From contig NZ_QJUG01000004.1 of NCBI RefSeq assembly GCF_003426775.1, forward strand, positions 1-64,000: 64,000 nucleotides of DNA, in the 5' to 3' direction. A program made the position numbers and the translations under genes. Below the pieces are notes generated by a model that saw only the letters and a list, made by a program, of their open reading frames with translations, was not told the origin of the DNA and did not search any database. Shown piece by piece: positions 7,923 through 15,786 of this stretch; the stretch's first letter is position 1, and each line of letters opens with the position of its first letter. The DNA is from Allorhizocola rhizosphaerae. GTDB taxonomy: Bacteria > Actinomycetota > Actinomycetes > Mycobacteriales > Micromonosporaceae.

Positions 7923-8453
7923 GTTTAGCTGAGAAGTCACATCGTGCAGATGATGGATCGGATCGTGCACGAAATACCGCCCGATCGACTCCACGGTGAA
8001 CCGCGCCCCGTCGCTGCGGTTGCCCGTGCGCGCCCACTGATCGCCCTCGACCCGGGCGAACGCGGCCGCGACCGACTCCGCCGCGAGGCCCAGCTCGACG
8101 ATGACCTTCGCCGGGTCCTGCTCGCCGTAGCGCTCCTGCACCGCGGTCGCGTCCTGGTCCCAGTTGGGGAAGTGGGGATCGTCCTGGCTGAGCATGAGCC
8201 CGAGGCGATACTCATAGATGCGGAACACGTCTCGCACGTGGCACGCATATTCCAGCGGCGACCAGACGTCCGGGCGCCTGCGCACATGAAGCTCGCCGCC
8301 CGCGCGGAACACGTCCTGCCAGGCCTCCGCGTTCTCGCGAATCACGGTCGGGATGTCGGACCTGCCGATGCCACTGGCGTTGAAGCCGCACTCCGGGCAC
8401 GGCCGCTGCAGGACCCACGTCCAGTCCTTGGTGTCCGGAACAATCTCTGCCAT
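7920..8453 (-). CDS. DinB-fold metal-dependent protein
   Basis: A 177-residue four-helix DinB superfamily protein. The N-terminus carries the RPCPECGFN signature common in actinobacterial DinB proteins. Probable metal ligands are the His in LEYACHVRDVF (about 72) and the His cluster in DPIHHLHDV near the C-terminus. Some members act as mycothiol-dependent transferases or isomerases; here no substrate can be assigned. It precedes the LLM gene by 20 bases in the same direction, but the KstR-type site between them suggests the LLM operon has its own promoter. The ATG at 8453 gives the expected family N-terminus. Confidence 0.82.
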   Translation of the reverse strand: MAEIVPDTKDWTWVLQRPCPECGFNASGIGRSDIPTVIRENAEAWQDVFRAGGELHVRRRPDVWSPLEYACHVRDVFRIYEYRLGLMLSQDDPHFPNWDQDATAVQERYGEQDPAKVIVELGLAAESVAAAFARVEGDQWARTGNRSDGARFTVESIGRYFVHDPIHHLHDVTSQLN

Positions 8454-8463
8454 GCGGTTGAGG

Positions 8464-8796
8464 CTAGCTGTTGAACGCGATCGTCAGCTCTGCCACCTGG
8501 CCATCTCTCCATGTGACCTGCATCGTGCCCGAGCCGCCCGCGTCCCAGTCGAACCTCGCCAGCGCCGTCTCCGCGGCGACCTCCTCGATCGACCAGATGG
8601 ACATGGTGTCGCTGGGCGGCTGGCTCGCATAAGCCTTGGCGATGGCGTCGCGCCCCTTGAACGGGCCGACCGGGACATCGTCGAAGCGCATGACCGCGTC
8701 GTCGGCGAACGTCGCCACGAAGTCGTCGAAATCGCCCGACCGGACCGAATCGTTGAACAGCCGCTCGTGCTCGCGTACCGCTTCCGTCAGATCCAT
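8464..8796 (-). CDS. SnoaL-like nuclear transport factor 2 family protein
   Basis: A 110-residue NTF2-like protein: helix MDLTEAVREHERLFNDSVRSGDFDDFVATFADDAVMRF, then VGPFKGRDAIAKAY, the standard SnoaL order. I chose the ATG at 8796 because upstream in-frame codons give no family similarity and would overlap the divergent acetyltransferase gene. It lies 10 bases before the DinB gene in the same direction and is probably co-transcribed with it. Function unknown; the fold is compatible with isomerase, dehydratase or ligand-binding roles. Confidence 0.75.
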   Translation of the reverse strand: MDLTEAVREHERLFNDSVRSGDFDDFVATFADDAVMRFDDVPVGPFKGRDAIAKAYASQPPSDTMSIWSIEEVAAETALARFDWDAGGSGTMQVTWRDGQVAELTIAFNS

Positions 8797-8826
8797 GGCG
8801 AGGATGCTAGTTGTACCATCAAGATC

Positions 8827-9414
8827 ATGCTGGCCCTCACTTTGGATGCCGGAGCGCACCTGCGCGACCTCGAACCGTGGCACGCCGACGAGTTCGCCGC
8901 GCACGTCGACCGGATACGCGACCACCTGAAGCCGTGGATCCCGTTCGCGTCAAGGATTTACGACGCCGACGGAGCGCGCGACCTGCTGCAGCGGTTCGCC
9001 GACAAGCGGGCCGCCGACACCGGCCGGTTCTATGGGCTCTGGCTCGACGGCGAACTCAGTGGCGGCACCCTGTTCAAGGAGTTCGACACGGCCTCGGGCG
9101 TCTGCGAGGTCGGCGTGTGGCTCGCGCCCTGGGCCACCGGCCGCGGCCTGATTACGCGTGCCGTCACGTCGATGATCGACTGGGCGGTGGGCGAGCGCGG
9201 GATGCACCGCATCGAGTGGCGCACCGATCCGCGCAACGAGCGCAGCCGCGCCGCCGCCGCCCGGCTGGGCATGACCCGCGAGGGCGTGCTGCGCTCGTCG
9301 TTCGTCATCGGCGACACCCGCTTCGACACGGAGGTGTGGGCGATCCTCGCCGACGAGTGGAGGGGTCAGCGCACTCGCGCCACAATGGCCTCGGCCACAG
9401 CCTCGGGAGCCTGA
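8827..9414 (+). CDS. GNAT acetyltransferase, RimJ/RimL type
   Basis: A 195-residue N-acetyltransferase resembling ribosomal-protein-serine acetyltransferases. Visible family parts are LRDLEPWHADEFAAHV, the beta4-beta5 core CEVGVWLAPWATGRGLITRAV (motif A, acetyl-CoA pyrophosphate loop around ATGRGL) and HRIEWRTDPRNERSRAAAARLG (motif B). The start is the ATG at 8827, 30 bases from the divergent SnoaL gene, leaving room only for overlapping promoters. Its 3' end overlaps the convergent hydrolase gene by 49 bases. The acceptor is unknown. Confidence 0.85.
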   Translation: MLALTLDAGAHLRDLEPWHADEFAAHVDRIRDHLKPWIPFASRIYDADGARDLLQRFADKRAADTGRFYGLWLDGELSGGTLFKEFDTASGVCEVGVWLAPWATGRGLITRAVTSMIDWAVGERGMHRIEWRTDPRNERSRAAAARLGMTREGVLRSSFVIGDTRFDTEVWAILADEWRGQRTRATMASATASGA

Positions 9415-10193
9415 TCCGGTACCCAATGAGAAATGCCTTTTAATTCGACGAACCGATAATCGCCGCTGACGAACCGGGCGCAGGCCCTGGCAGCATCGCC
9501 GCCGAGGGCCATGTCCTGGTCGCTCCAGATATATGTGGTGGGCACGGTGACGACCGCGTGATTCTTGGGCGGCTGCGTCACTATCGCCGTGTACCAGCTG
9601 AGCCCGGCCCGCAGCGCGGCCGGATCGCGCATCGGGCCGACATAGCGCTCCAGCTGCTCGTCGGACAGCCCACTGCCCTGGAAAATCATCTTGAACATCT
9701 CGCCGTCGTTGGCCAGCATCGCCGGGACCGACTCGTCCAGCTGCGCGAAGAAGGCCACGTAGGTCGAGCGCTTCGCCTGGTCGGAGTTCTTGTCGGCCAG
9801 CGCCATCATCAGCGCGGCCGGGTGCGGCACGCTGATCGCCGTCAGGCTGAGCACCCGATCCGGATGGTCGCCGGCCAGCCCCCAGGCCACCGCGGCGCCC
9901 CAGTCGTGCCCGACCACATGGAACCGCCCGACCCCCAGCTCGTCCATAATGGACAGTGTGTCGGCGATCATCTCGTCGATCGCATACTGAGCCGGATCCT
10001 CCGGCCGCGCCCCCGGCGAATAGCCGCGCTGATCGATGGCGATGGTGCGCAACCCTTCGGCGTGCAACAGCGGCGTCACCAGATGCCACTGCCCGGAATG
10101 CTGCGGAAACCCGTGCAGCAGCACCACGGCCGGCCCATCCTCCGGACCGTCCACATGCACCGCGAACTCGAACCCTCGTGCGCTCACAAGCAT
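9366..10193 (-). CDS. Alpha/beta hydrolase, epoxide-hydrolase-like
   Basis: A 275-residue alpha/beta hydrolase. The oxyanion motif is HGFPQHSGQW (27-36) and the nucleophile elbow is VGHDWGAA with Asp97, the Asp nucleophile used by epoxide hydrolases and haloalkane dehalogenases rather than Ser. The acid is probably in YIWSDQD and the base is the His of KGISHWVP. The ATG at 10193 gives the usual MLVSARGFEF start; longer in-frame extension runs into a decayed BTAD fragment and is rejected. Epoxide hydrolysis fits the neighbouring lipid/steroid-type genes, but the substrate is not readable. Confidence 0.87.
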   Translation of the reverse strand: MLVSARGFEFAVHVDGPEDGPAVVLLHGFPQHSGQWHLVTPLLHAEGLRTIAIDQRGYSPGARPEDPAQYAIDEMIADTLSIMDELGVGRFHVVGHDWGAAVAWGLAGDHPDRVLSLTAISVPHPAALMMALADKNSDQAKRSTYVAFFAQLDESVPAMLANDGEMFKMIFQGSGLSDEQLERYVGPMRDPAALRAGLSWYTAIVTQPPKNHAVVTVPTTYIWSDQDMALGGDAARACARFVSGDYRFVELKGISHWVPDQAPEAVAEAIVARVR

Positions 10194-10271
10194 GAACGCC
10201 ACCCTACCCGTCCCGGTCAGTTGAGTTGCTTGCGAAGTGGCGCCGGTATTGGGGCGTTGAAGACCTCGATC

Positions 10272-10375
10272 CTCGATCGCGTCTGCTTGGCGTCCGGCCC
10301 GGTGCAGGGCGAGCATGAGGGCGTGTATCAGGCGCTCCGCAGCGGGTTCGCGGCAACCAGGTCGCTCAGCTCGTG
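10272..10375 (-). pseudogene. Remnant of a BTAD-domain (SARP/AfsR-like) regulator
   Basis: Read on the minus strand, one frame gives HELSDLVAANPLR and another continues with ERLIHALMLALHRAGRQADA. Together they match the conserved heart of a bacterial transcriptional activation domain (typically LV..HPLRE.L...LMLALYRSGRQAEAL). The two halves are in different frames, a stop intervenes, and no DNA-binding domain or start is present. The 269-base stretch 10194-10462 otherwise holds nothing I can assign. Confidence 0.55.
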
Positions 10376-10462
10376 ATCAGGTCGTGCGGAACCCTTGGCA
10401 AGGGCTCGGTGATCGCGGCAGCAACGAGGGTGTCATGATCAGCAAGCCCTGATCGGCGGCTG

Positions 10463-10648
10463 TCAGTGCTCGTTGCAGCCGGCATTTTGCGTGGGGCCTT
10501 CGGTCCCGTGAGTCGGACCTTCGGTCAGGGCAAGAACTTCGACGAAGGTGCCCGTGACCGGATCGTCGGTCTCGGGCGGTGTGGCCGCGGTCATCGCTGC
10601 CGCGGCCAGCAGAGCAGCCGCTACCTTGGGGATCCGCTGACCTGGCAT
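10463..10648 (-). CDS. Small secreted peptide with TEGPT repeats
   Basis: A 61-residue open frame. It starts MPGQRIPK and has a hydrophobic stretch VAAALLAAAAMTAA, a short Sec-type signal. The mature part contains a heptad repeat, TEGPTHG then TEGPTQN, and ends with a single Cys (NAGCNEH). AGGGGAC lies eight bases before the ATG at 10648, a good ribosome site. It is divergent from the ArsR-type regulator (93 bases between starts), an arrangement typical of a regulator and its target. Not a recognised family; whether it is made is uncertain. Confidence 0.5.
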   Translation of the reverse strand: MPGQRIPKVAAALLAAAAMTAATPPETDDPVTGTFVEVLALTEGPTHGTEGPTQNAGCNEH

Positions 10649-10741
10649 GACATGTCCCCTGTCGGTTATGGTTCTTTCCTGGGCAGGCATTCCTATTATG
10701 GTGAACAGTCGAGATCTGTCAAACGAGAGCACGGGGAACCA

Positions 10742-11311
10742 ATGACGGAAATCCCTCGAGAACGGATCATCGAGGACGTTAGTACCTTGAAGGCGCTCGC
10801 TGATCCCGTGCGCATGACACTGCTGGACCTCACGATGGCGCAACCGGAGCGCACATGGACAGCAAGGGAGCTGGCCGGCATCGTCGGAGTCCTGCCGACC
10901 AACATCTACTACCATCTCAACCTGCTCGAGCGAAATGAACTGCTCCAGGTTCGCGACACCCGTGTCGTGAACGGCATCATCGAGAAGCACTACGGCGCCG
11001 GTCAGCGGCAGATTGTCTATCAGCGCCGGGTCGGCGAGGGTGCCGACGGTCCATTCGACATCGCGGCGTCGATCATCGATCGTCTCCGCGACGACCTGTA
11101 CTTCGGGCTCAAGAAGGGCACGATGCAGATGAGCCGCGACGCCCCGGACGCCGAGCGTGCCGTGGTCAGTTGCGGCTTCGTCCAGATCCCGGAAAACGAG
11201 ATCGCCGCGTTTCGGGAGGAGCTACTCGCTCTCGTCGCGCGCTATGAAGCGACGGGGGTGCCTGGCGTGAAGTTCACGGTCGTGGCCGCCATGCACCCGA
11301 GCGACATCTGA
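10742..11311 (+). CDS. ArsR-type winged-helix regulator
   Basis: A 189-residue transcription regulator with an N-terminal winged helix (about 10-95). Its helices match the ArsR-like HTH_20 pattern: LADPVRMTLLDLTMAQPERTWTARELAGI, then VLPTNIYYHLNLLERNELLQV as recognition helix and wing. The C-terminal half (IAASIIDRLRDDLYFGL onward) is a helical ligand-binding or dimer domain seen in actinobacterial paralogues. The start is the ATG at 10742, preceded by GGGGAACC. It probably controls itself and the divergent secreted peptide. No metal-binding Cys pair is seen. Confidence 0.85.
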   Translation: MTEIPRERIIEDVSTLKALADPVRMTLLDLTMAQPERTWTARELAGIVGVLPTNIYYHLNLLERNELLQVRDTRVVNGIIEKHYGAGQRQIVYQRRVGEGADGPFDIAASIIDRLRDDLYFGLKKGTMQMSRDAPDAERAVVSCGFVQIPENEIAAFREELLALVARYEATGVPGVKFTVVAAMHPSDI

Positions 11312-11351
11312 CAGCCACGACAGCACTCTGGGAGGGGTGCTCAAAACGCAA

Positions 11352-11386
11352 AACGCGGGTCCACCAAGACAGAGTGGACCCGCGTT
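11352..11386. terminator. Bidirectional hairpin terminator
   Basis: Arms AACGCGGGTCCAC (11352-11364) and GTGGACCCGCGTT (11374-11386) are perfectly complementary over 13 bases with a 9-base loop. The hairpin sits between the ends of the convergent ArsR-type gene and the M23 peptidase gene. AAAACGCA on one side and TTCCGG on the other give weak U-tracts. Confidence 0.8.
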
Positions 11387-11404
11387 CCGGTGGTAAGCCT
11401 GTTG

Positions 11405-12274
11405 TTAACCGCAGTGTTCGAAGCCGGACGTGTAGCTTGAGCCGCCCGTGCTTCCGCCCCACCGCACGCATCCGGGAGCGGTCCGGATCACCGGACCGGC
11501 GTAGTAGGAGTAGCTGCCCGAGTCGGTCGTGCGCGAACTGCCCTGCGGCTCAAGGAACGCGCTCGTCGCGGTCGGCGTGCCCACGCTGGCCATCTTCAGT
11601 GTGGTGACACAGTTCTGGCTCGTCGAACCCTTCCAGAGCAGGTTGGCCGTGCCGGCCGAGCCCAGCCGCTGCGAGTCGATGATTTCGAACCCGGCGCCGC
11701 ATACGCCCGCCGGATCGTAGGAGGTCGCGCAGTTGCGGCTGGTCACATTTGCCACGCCATAGGCGAACGTGGTCCCGTTGAACACCGCCCGGATGATGTC
11801 CGATTGGGACCGGGTCGGGTACCGCACCTCGTAATGCAGGTGCGGTGAGATCCCGTTGCCGGGCCGGCTTGTGTTGCCCAGGCTGCCGATTGCCTGCCCG
11901 CGCAGCACGGACTGCCCGGCGACGACCGCCCGCTTGTTCAGGTGGGCGTAATACGTGTAGTACCCGCCGCCATGGTCGATCACGATGAGGTTGCCGTAAC
12001 CGTTGGCGGAGCCCTGGTGCGCGGAAACGGCGACCGTTCCGCCGGCGGCCGCGACGACCGTGTCGCCCAGGTCCGCGGTGGCCGTGGAGCCACGGTTGAA
12101 GTCGATCTCCCATGAGACGTGTGCACTGCTGGCCGTGCTGTTGCCGTTCCACGTCTGTCCACACGGGAAGGGCAGCTGGAACGCGGGCGCCGCCTGCGCC
12201 GGGTTGGCGACGAGGACGGTACCGGCAAATAATGTGGCGAGGACTGCGACCACGCGCGTAAGCGATATTCGCAT
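11405..12274 (-). CDS. Secreted M23 endopeptidase with SapA-like C-terminal domain
   Basis: A 289-residue exported protein. Signal peptide MRISLTRVVAVLATLFAGTVLVANPAQA (cleavage near 28). The M23 (lysostaphin-type) metallopeptidase domain (about 45-165) shows the zinc ligands HVSWEIDF (His and Asp) and HLHYE, plus the conserved YYTYYAHLN and GNTSRPGNG loops; it would cut peptidoglycan cross-bridges outside the membrane. The C-terminal 110 residues (SYDPAGVCGAGFEIID...YYAGPVIRTAPGCVRWGG) resemble spore-associated protein A of streptomycetes, with paired cysteines. Divergent from the SARP gene, with a SARP-like direct repeat in the 69-base spacer. Confidence 0.88.
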   Translation of the reverse strand: MRISLTRVVAVLATLFAGTVLVANPAQAAPAFQLPFPCGQTWNGNSTASSAHVSWEIDFNRGSTATADLGDTVVAAAGGTVAVSAHQGSANGYGNLIVIDHGGGYYTYYAHLNKRAVVAGQSVLRGQAIGSLGNTSRPGNGISPHLHYEVRYPTRSQSDIIRAVFNGTTFAYGVANVTSRNCATSYDPAGVCGAGFEIIDSQRLGSAGTANLLWKGSTSQNCVTTLKMASVGTPTATSAFLEPQGSSRTTDSGSYSYYAGPVIRTAPGCVRWGGSTGGSSYTSGFEHCG

Positions 12275-12307
12275 GTTTCACAGCTTCAACCGTTCAGCTT
12301 CACGCCC

Positions 12308-12325
12308 TCTACAAATGGTCTACAA
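12308..12325. promoter_or_regulatory. Possible SARP heptamer direct repeat
   Basis: TCTACAA occurs at 12308-12314 and again at 12319-12325, exactly 11 bases apart. SARP regulators are known to bind heptameric direct repeats with an 11-base period near the -10 region. The pair is 19 bases before the SARP gene start and 34 bases before the divergent M23 gene start, so it could serve autoregulation or control of the peptidase. Confidence 0.5.
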
Positions 12326-12343
12326 GCCCATAGTCTTAACGGC

Positions 12344-14308
12344 ATGGCGACCGGGCTCGAGCTGCGCATTCTGGGTCCGTTGGAGGTGTTCCGGGACGGC
12401 CTGCCGGTCAGCGTCGGCGGGGTGAAGCCCCGCATGCTGCTGGCCACGCTCGCGCTGCACCACGGGCGCGCCGTCTCGGTCGACCAGCTTATCGAGGTGC
12501 TGTGGCCGGCCGACCCGCCCAAGTCGGCGATGGCCAACGTGCAGACCTACATCAGCTCGCTGCGCGCCAAGCTCGGTCGCGTGCTGGAGACCCGGCCGCC
12601 GGGTTATCGGCTCGTGCTAAGCACCGAAGCGCTTGACACGCTTGACTTCTGCCGCCTCGCCGAGCGTGGGCGGCATGACGAGGCGCTGGCGCTGTGGCGG
12701 GGTGACCCGTTGGAGGACCTGCCGGCGGCTCCCGCCTGGCGCGTGCCTGTGGCCGGGCTCGTGCAGCAGCGCCGGACCGTGCGCCAGGCCCGCGCCCGCA
12801 GCCTCATCGACTGCGGTCGTGCACTTGAGGCCCTGCTCGACCTGCGCTCGCTGGTCGCCGAGGATCCGTTGCGCGAGGAGAGCTGGCTGCTGTTTGTGCA
12901 GGCGCTCGCGGCCGCCGGGCAGCGGGCGGAGGCCCTGTCCGCCTACGCCGACGCGCGTCGCACGTTCGCCGCCGAGCTGGGCATCGAGCCGGGAGAACCG
13001 TTGCGGCGCTTGCATCGCGAGCTGCTCGGCGCTGCGCCTGCCCGGGTCGACAAGCTTGACGCGGACGCGGCGGCTGTCGTTCGTGGACTGGCCCGGCTCG
13101 GGTTGCCCAGCGCGCCGGCCTGGGTGGCCAGTGCCCTGCTGGGCGGCGACAACCGTGACGATGTGCTCGAACGGTTGGTCCAGGCGCGTCTGCTCCGCCG
13201 CACCGATGATGGGCGATATTCCGTACCGGCGCTGGTAAATCTGCTTGCCCCGGACCTGCCAGGCCCCGACGGCGATATTTTCAAACCTCTTTGTGGGTAC
13301 CTCTTCGTAGCCGATGCCGCGGCGAGAGCGCTGCCCGCGCAGCTGTTCGGCCCCGGCGTCACCGTCGCTCCACGTTGGACGGTGCCGTCGCACGACACCC
13401 TCGTCGACGGGTTCTTCGAACGCGAGCGGGCCCAACTCGTGCGCTGTGTCGAGTTCGCGGCCGACATGGGCCGGTCCGACCTGGCATGGGAGCTCGCGCA
13501 CGCGATGGTTTCGTGGTGCGACATGGGCGGGCACACGGTCGAGTGGGAGCGCACGCACTCGCTCGCGCTCGCCTCGTGCCGCTCGGCCGCGGACCTGCTC
13601 GGTGAGGCGGTGACGCTGCGCGGGCTCGGTCAGCTGCACGTGTATCAGGACCATTACGACGCCGCGCTCGAAGCGTTCAGCCGGTCGCGGCTGCTGTTCG
13701 CCCGCCTGTCCAACGACAGCGGCGAGGCGGGGGCATTGGCGGGAGTCGGCACCGTGCACCGCATCCGCGGTGAGCTCGACCAGGCGTACAACTGCTTCCG
13801 GCAGGTGCTCGCGTCCTATGTGGAGGCGGGAGACCTGCACGGGCAGGCCTTCGCGCACGGCGCGCTCGGGCAGGCCCTCCTGGCCCGCGGTGAGCTCGAC
13901 GAGGCGGCGCGCGCCGTCGGCAACGGGCTCGTGCTCGCCGCACAGGTCAACGACCAGCACCGGCTGGCCCATCTCACGCACAACCTGGGCCGGGTCCTGC
14001 TGCGCAAGGGTTCCGACACACTCGGGCACGCCCAGTTGTTGCGGGCGCTCGAATTGTTCGCCTCGCTCGGCGACGCGCATGGCGAGGCCTATTGCCTGAT
14101 GGACATCGCCGATCTGGAGGAGACCGATTCGGCCGTGTCCCGGCTGACCCGTGCCCTCGAAGTGCTTGAGCGCATCGGCGACCGGCGCGCCCAGGCCAAG
14201 TGCGCCCGTCGCCTCGGCGAACTGCACCGCGACGCCGGGCGCGACTCGCTCGGCGGGGCATACCTGGACGAGGCGCGCCGTCTACAAGCGACAGTCACCC
14301 CCGCGTGA
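12344..14308 (+). CDS. SARP-family transcriptional regulator with TPR region, no ATPase domain
   Basis: A 654-residue regulator. Residues 1-95 form an OmpR-type winged helix (LRILGPLEVFRDG...VSVDQLIEVLWP...SLRAKLG). Residues about 100-235 form the BTAD domain, ending in the usual AELGIEPGEPLRRLHRELL. Unlike AfsR there is no P-loop NB-ARC domain. Instead a short helical linker leads to about 300 residues of TPR-like repeats (GLGQLHVYQDHYDAALEAFSRS, GTVHRIRGELDQAYNCF, GALGQALLARGELDEAA). It likely activates transcription in response to a protein or peptide signal read by the TPRs. The nearest candidate target is the divergent M23 gene. The ATG at 12344 gives the canonical start. Confidence 0.9.
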   Translation: MATGLELRILGPLEVFRDGLPVSVGGVKPRMLLATLALHHGRAVSVDQLIEVLWPADPPKSAMANVQTYISSLRAKLGRVLETRPPGYRLVLSTEALDTLDFCRLAERGRHDEALALWRGDPLEDLPAAPAWRVPVAGLVQQRRTVRQARARSLIDCGRALEALLDLRSLVAEDPLREESWLLFVQALAAAGQRAEALSAYADARRTFAAELGIEPGEPLRRLHRELLGAAPARVDKLDADAAAVVRGLARLGLPSAPAWVASALLGGDNRDDVLERLVQARLLRRTDDGRYSVPALVNLLAPDLPGPDGDIFKPLCGYLFVADAAARALPAQLFGPGVTVAPRWTVPSHDTLVDGFFERERAQLVRCVEFAADMGRSDLAWELAHAMVSWCDMGGHTVEWERTHSLALASCRSAADLLGEAVTLRGLGQLHVYQDHYDAALEAFSRSRLLFARLSNDSGEAGALAGVGTVHRIRGELDQAYNCFRQVLASYVEAGDLHGQAFAHGALGQALLARGELDEAARAVGNGLVLAAQVNDQHRLAHLTHNLGRVLLRKGSDTLGHAQLLRALELFASLGDAHGEAYCLMDIADLEETDSAVSRLTRALEVLERIGDRRAQAKCARRLGELHRDAGRDSLGGAYLDEARRLQATVTPA

Positions 14309-14474
14309 CGCCGATGCGCCTGGATGCCGCACGCGCGCCGCCTCGATGACGAACGCCAGGGCGAACGCCGAGCACAGCACCATGACGGGCCCGAGCTCGC
14401 CGCCGAAGGAATAGCCGCTCTGATAACCGGCATCGCGGGCTCGCGATGGGGTCGCGACGTGCGGTTTAGGTGCC

Positions 14475-14513
14475 GGGGGCGGGGTGAGTTGGGGGGGCCG
14501 CCCCCGGCGGGGG
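14475..14513. repeat. G-tract cluster with alternative hairpins
   Basis: Four G-tracts of 4-7 bases on the plus strand are interleaved with CCGCCCCC, so either hairpins (GGGGG/CCCCC with 3-base loops) or a G-quadruplex could form. It lies in the 221-base gap between the convergent SARP and amidase genes, where a bidirectional terminator is expected. Nothing else is supported in the gap. Confidence 0.45.
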
Positions 14514-14529
14514 AGTGGAGCTCGTGCGG

Positions 14530-15591
14530 TCAGACGCGGGTCACGCGCACCGCGTCGGCGATGACATAGGCCGTGCCGCTGGTCCAGCGGCTGACGGCGA
14601 CGAGGTCGCGGGCGCCCGCCGCGAACGGGAACGTGCCGATGCTGCGCCATGCGCCGCCGTTGGTGGTCTGATTGACGGTGACGGTCTGATTGCCGGTGGA
14701 GGCGAAGACGATGTGTGGAGCGGAGGCGTGGTAGCCGGAGTTGGCCGGATACCACACGTCGAGACGATAGTTGCCGGTCTGGGGCAGCGTGGCCGAGAAG
14801 TAGGCCGCGTCGGAGGCCGCAACCGGTGTGGCATAACGATAATCGGCGCCGTAGCGCTGCGTCGAATAGGTGGAAACGCCCCAGTTCTCCGACGCCCGGA
14901 AGCCCGCCGACGTGTTGTCGATGACGGTGGACCACGCGGGCGGCGCGTTGAGTTTGGCCGCGACGGCCGCCTTCAAGTCGGGCAGCTTGGCATAGAACGC
15001 GTTGCCGGGGCAGGCGGTCGCGACGAAGTCGCGGTGCCCGTAGATGGCCGACGGGCTGATGCCCCACTGCTGGCAGATGTACGCGCACAGGTCGACGAGC
15101 TTGTCCCACAGTGCGGTGGTCGGCAACACGGACGTGTAGGTGCCCTCGTTTTCGATGCCGACGCCGGTCGTGTTCTGCCCGGGGCAGTGGGCGCTGGTGA
15201 CGAACCCGTTGCCGGACGACAGGTGCGACAGGCTGGTGTGCCGGCCCTCCGTGATGTGTCCGCCCCGGCTCACCGTGAAGTTCTGCCCGGTGTCCGACCA
15301 TCCATTATTGTCCATGTGCCAATTCTGGATGGAGCGCGAGAGCGCGTAGGCGTGCGCGAGCGAGTAGTCGGTCGAGTTGGGCGTCGCCGTGTGATGGATG
15401 ATGATTTTGTTGGGGTCGTTGCTGAGCTGCTGCAGAGGGGAGGAAGGATTGCGCGCTCCCCAGGTGGCGCAGCTGGCGATGGTGGGTGCGGGGACCGCGA
15501 GCGCCGGTGAGGCCTGGGCGAGGGGCGGTAGGACCGTGCCCGCGCCGAGGACCACCGCGCCCCGGAAGACGTTGCGGCGGGAGAGATGCAT
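14530..15591 (-). CDS. Tat-exported N-acetylmuramoyl-L-alanine amidase (PGRP) with golvesin-like C-terminus
   Basis: A 353-residue exported peptidoglycan amidase. The N-terminus has a Tat motif (SRRNVFRG) and hydrophobic core, with cleavage after SPALA. The amidase_2/PGRP domain (about 38-215) shows zinc ligands His in IIIHHTATPN (66/67), His in IYGHRDF and Cys in ATACPG. The C-terminal 130 residues (FRASENWGVSTYSTQRYG...NYRLDVWYPANSGYHASAPHIVF) look like the golvesin/xanthan-lyase-type beta-sandwich, probably a carbohydrate-binding module. Together with the M23 gene it suggests a wall-remodelling or bacteriolytic set around the SARP regulator. Confidence 0.9.
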   Translation of the reverse strand: MHLSRRNVFRGAVVLGAGTVLPPLAQASPALAVPAPTIASCATWGARNPSSPLQQLSNDPNKIIIHHTATPNSTDYSLAHAYALSRSIQNWHMDNNGWSDTGQNFTVSRGGHITEGRHTSLSHLSSGNGFVTSAHCPGQNTTGVGIENEGTYTSVLPTTALWDKLVDLCAYICQQWGISPSAIYGHRDFVATACPGNAFYAKLPDLKAAVAAKLNAPPAWSTVIDNTSAGFRASENWGVSTYSTQRYGADYRYATPVAASDAAYFSATLPQTGNYRLDVWYPANSGYHASAPHIVFASTGNQTVTVNQTTNGGAWRSIGTFPFAAGARDLVAVSRWTSGTAYVIADAVRVTRV

Positions 15592-15786
15592 GACAGCTCC
15601 AATGTGGTGGGTGCTGTATTGGGGGTTTGTCGCCGCGCAAGGATCAGCGTGGTTATTTTCTTACCACTCAACTCCAATAATTGAAACCCTTTGACATGGT
15701 ACCCGGAAACATCCGACGAATTTCCTCGGATGCGCGGTGCGTTCGGGTTGGATAGGCTGTGCTGCTGACATACATGGGAGGAATAG

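Noticed and set aside
14282-14529. Minus-strand open frame with a hydrophobic stretch (VMVLCSAFALAFVIEAA) between the SARP and amidase genes
   Set aside because: No start codon with a ribosome site in the gap; the frame continues antisense through the amidase gene. It remains a weak candidate only.
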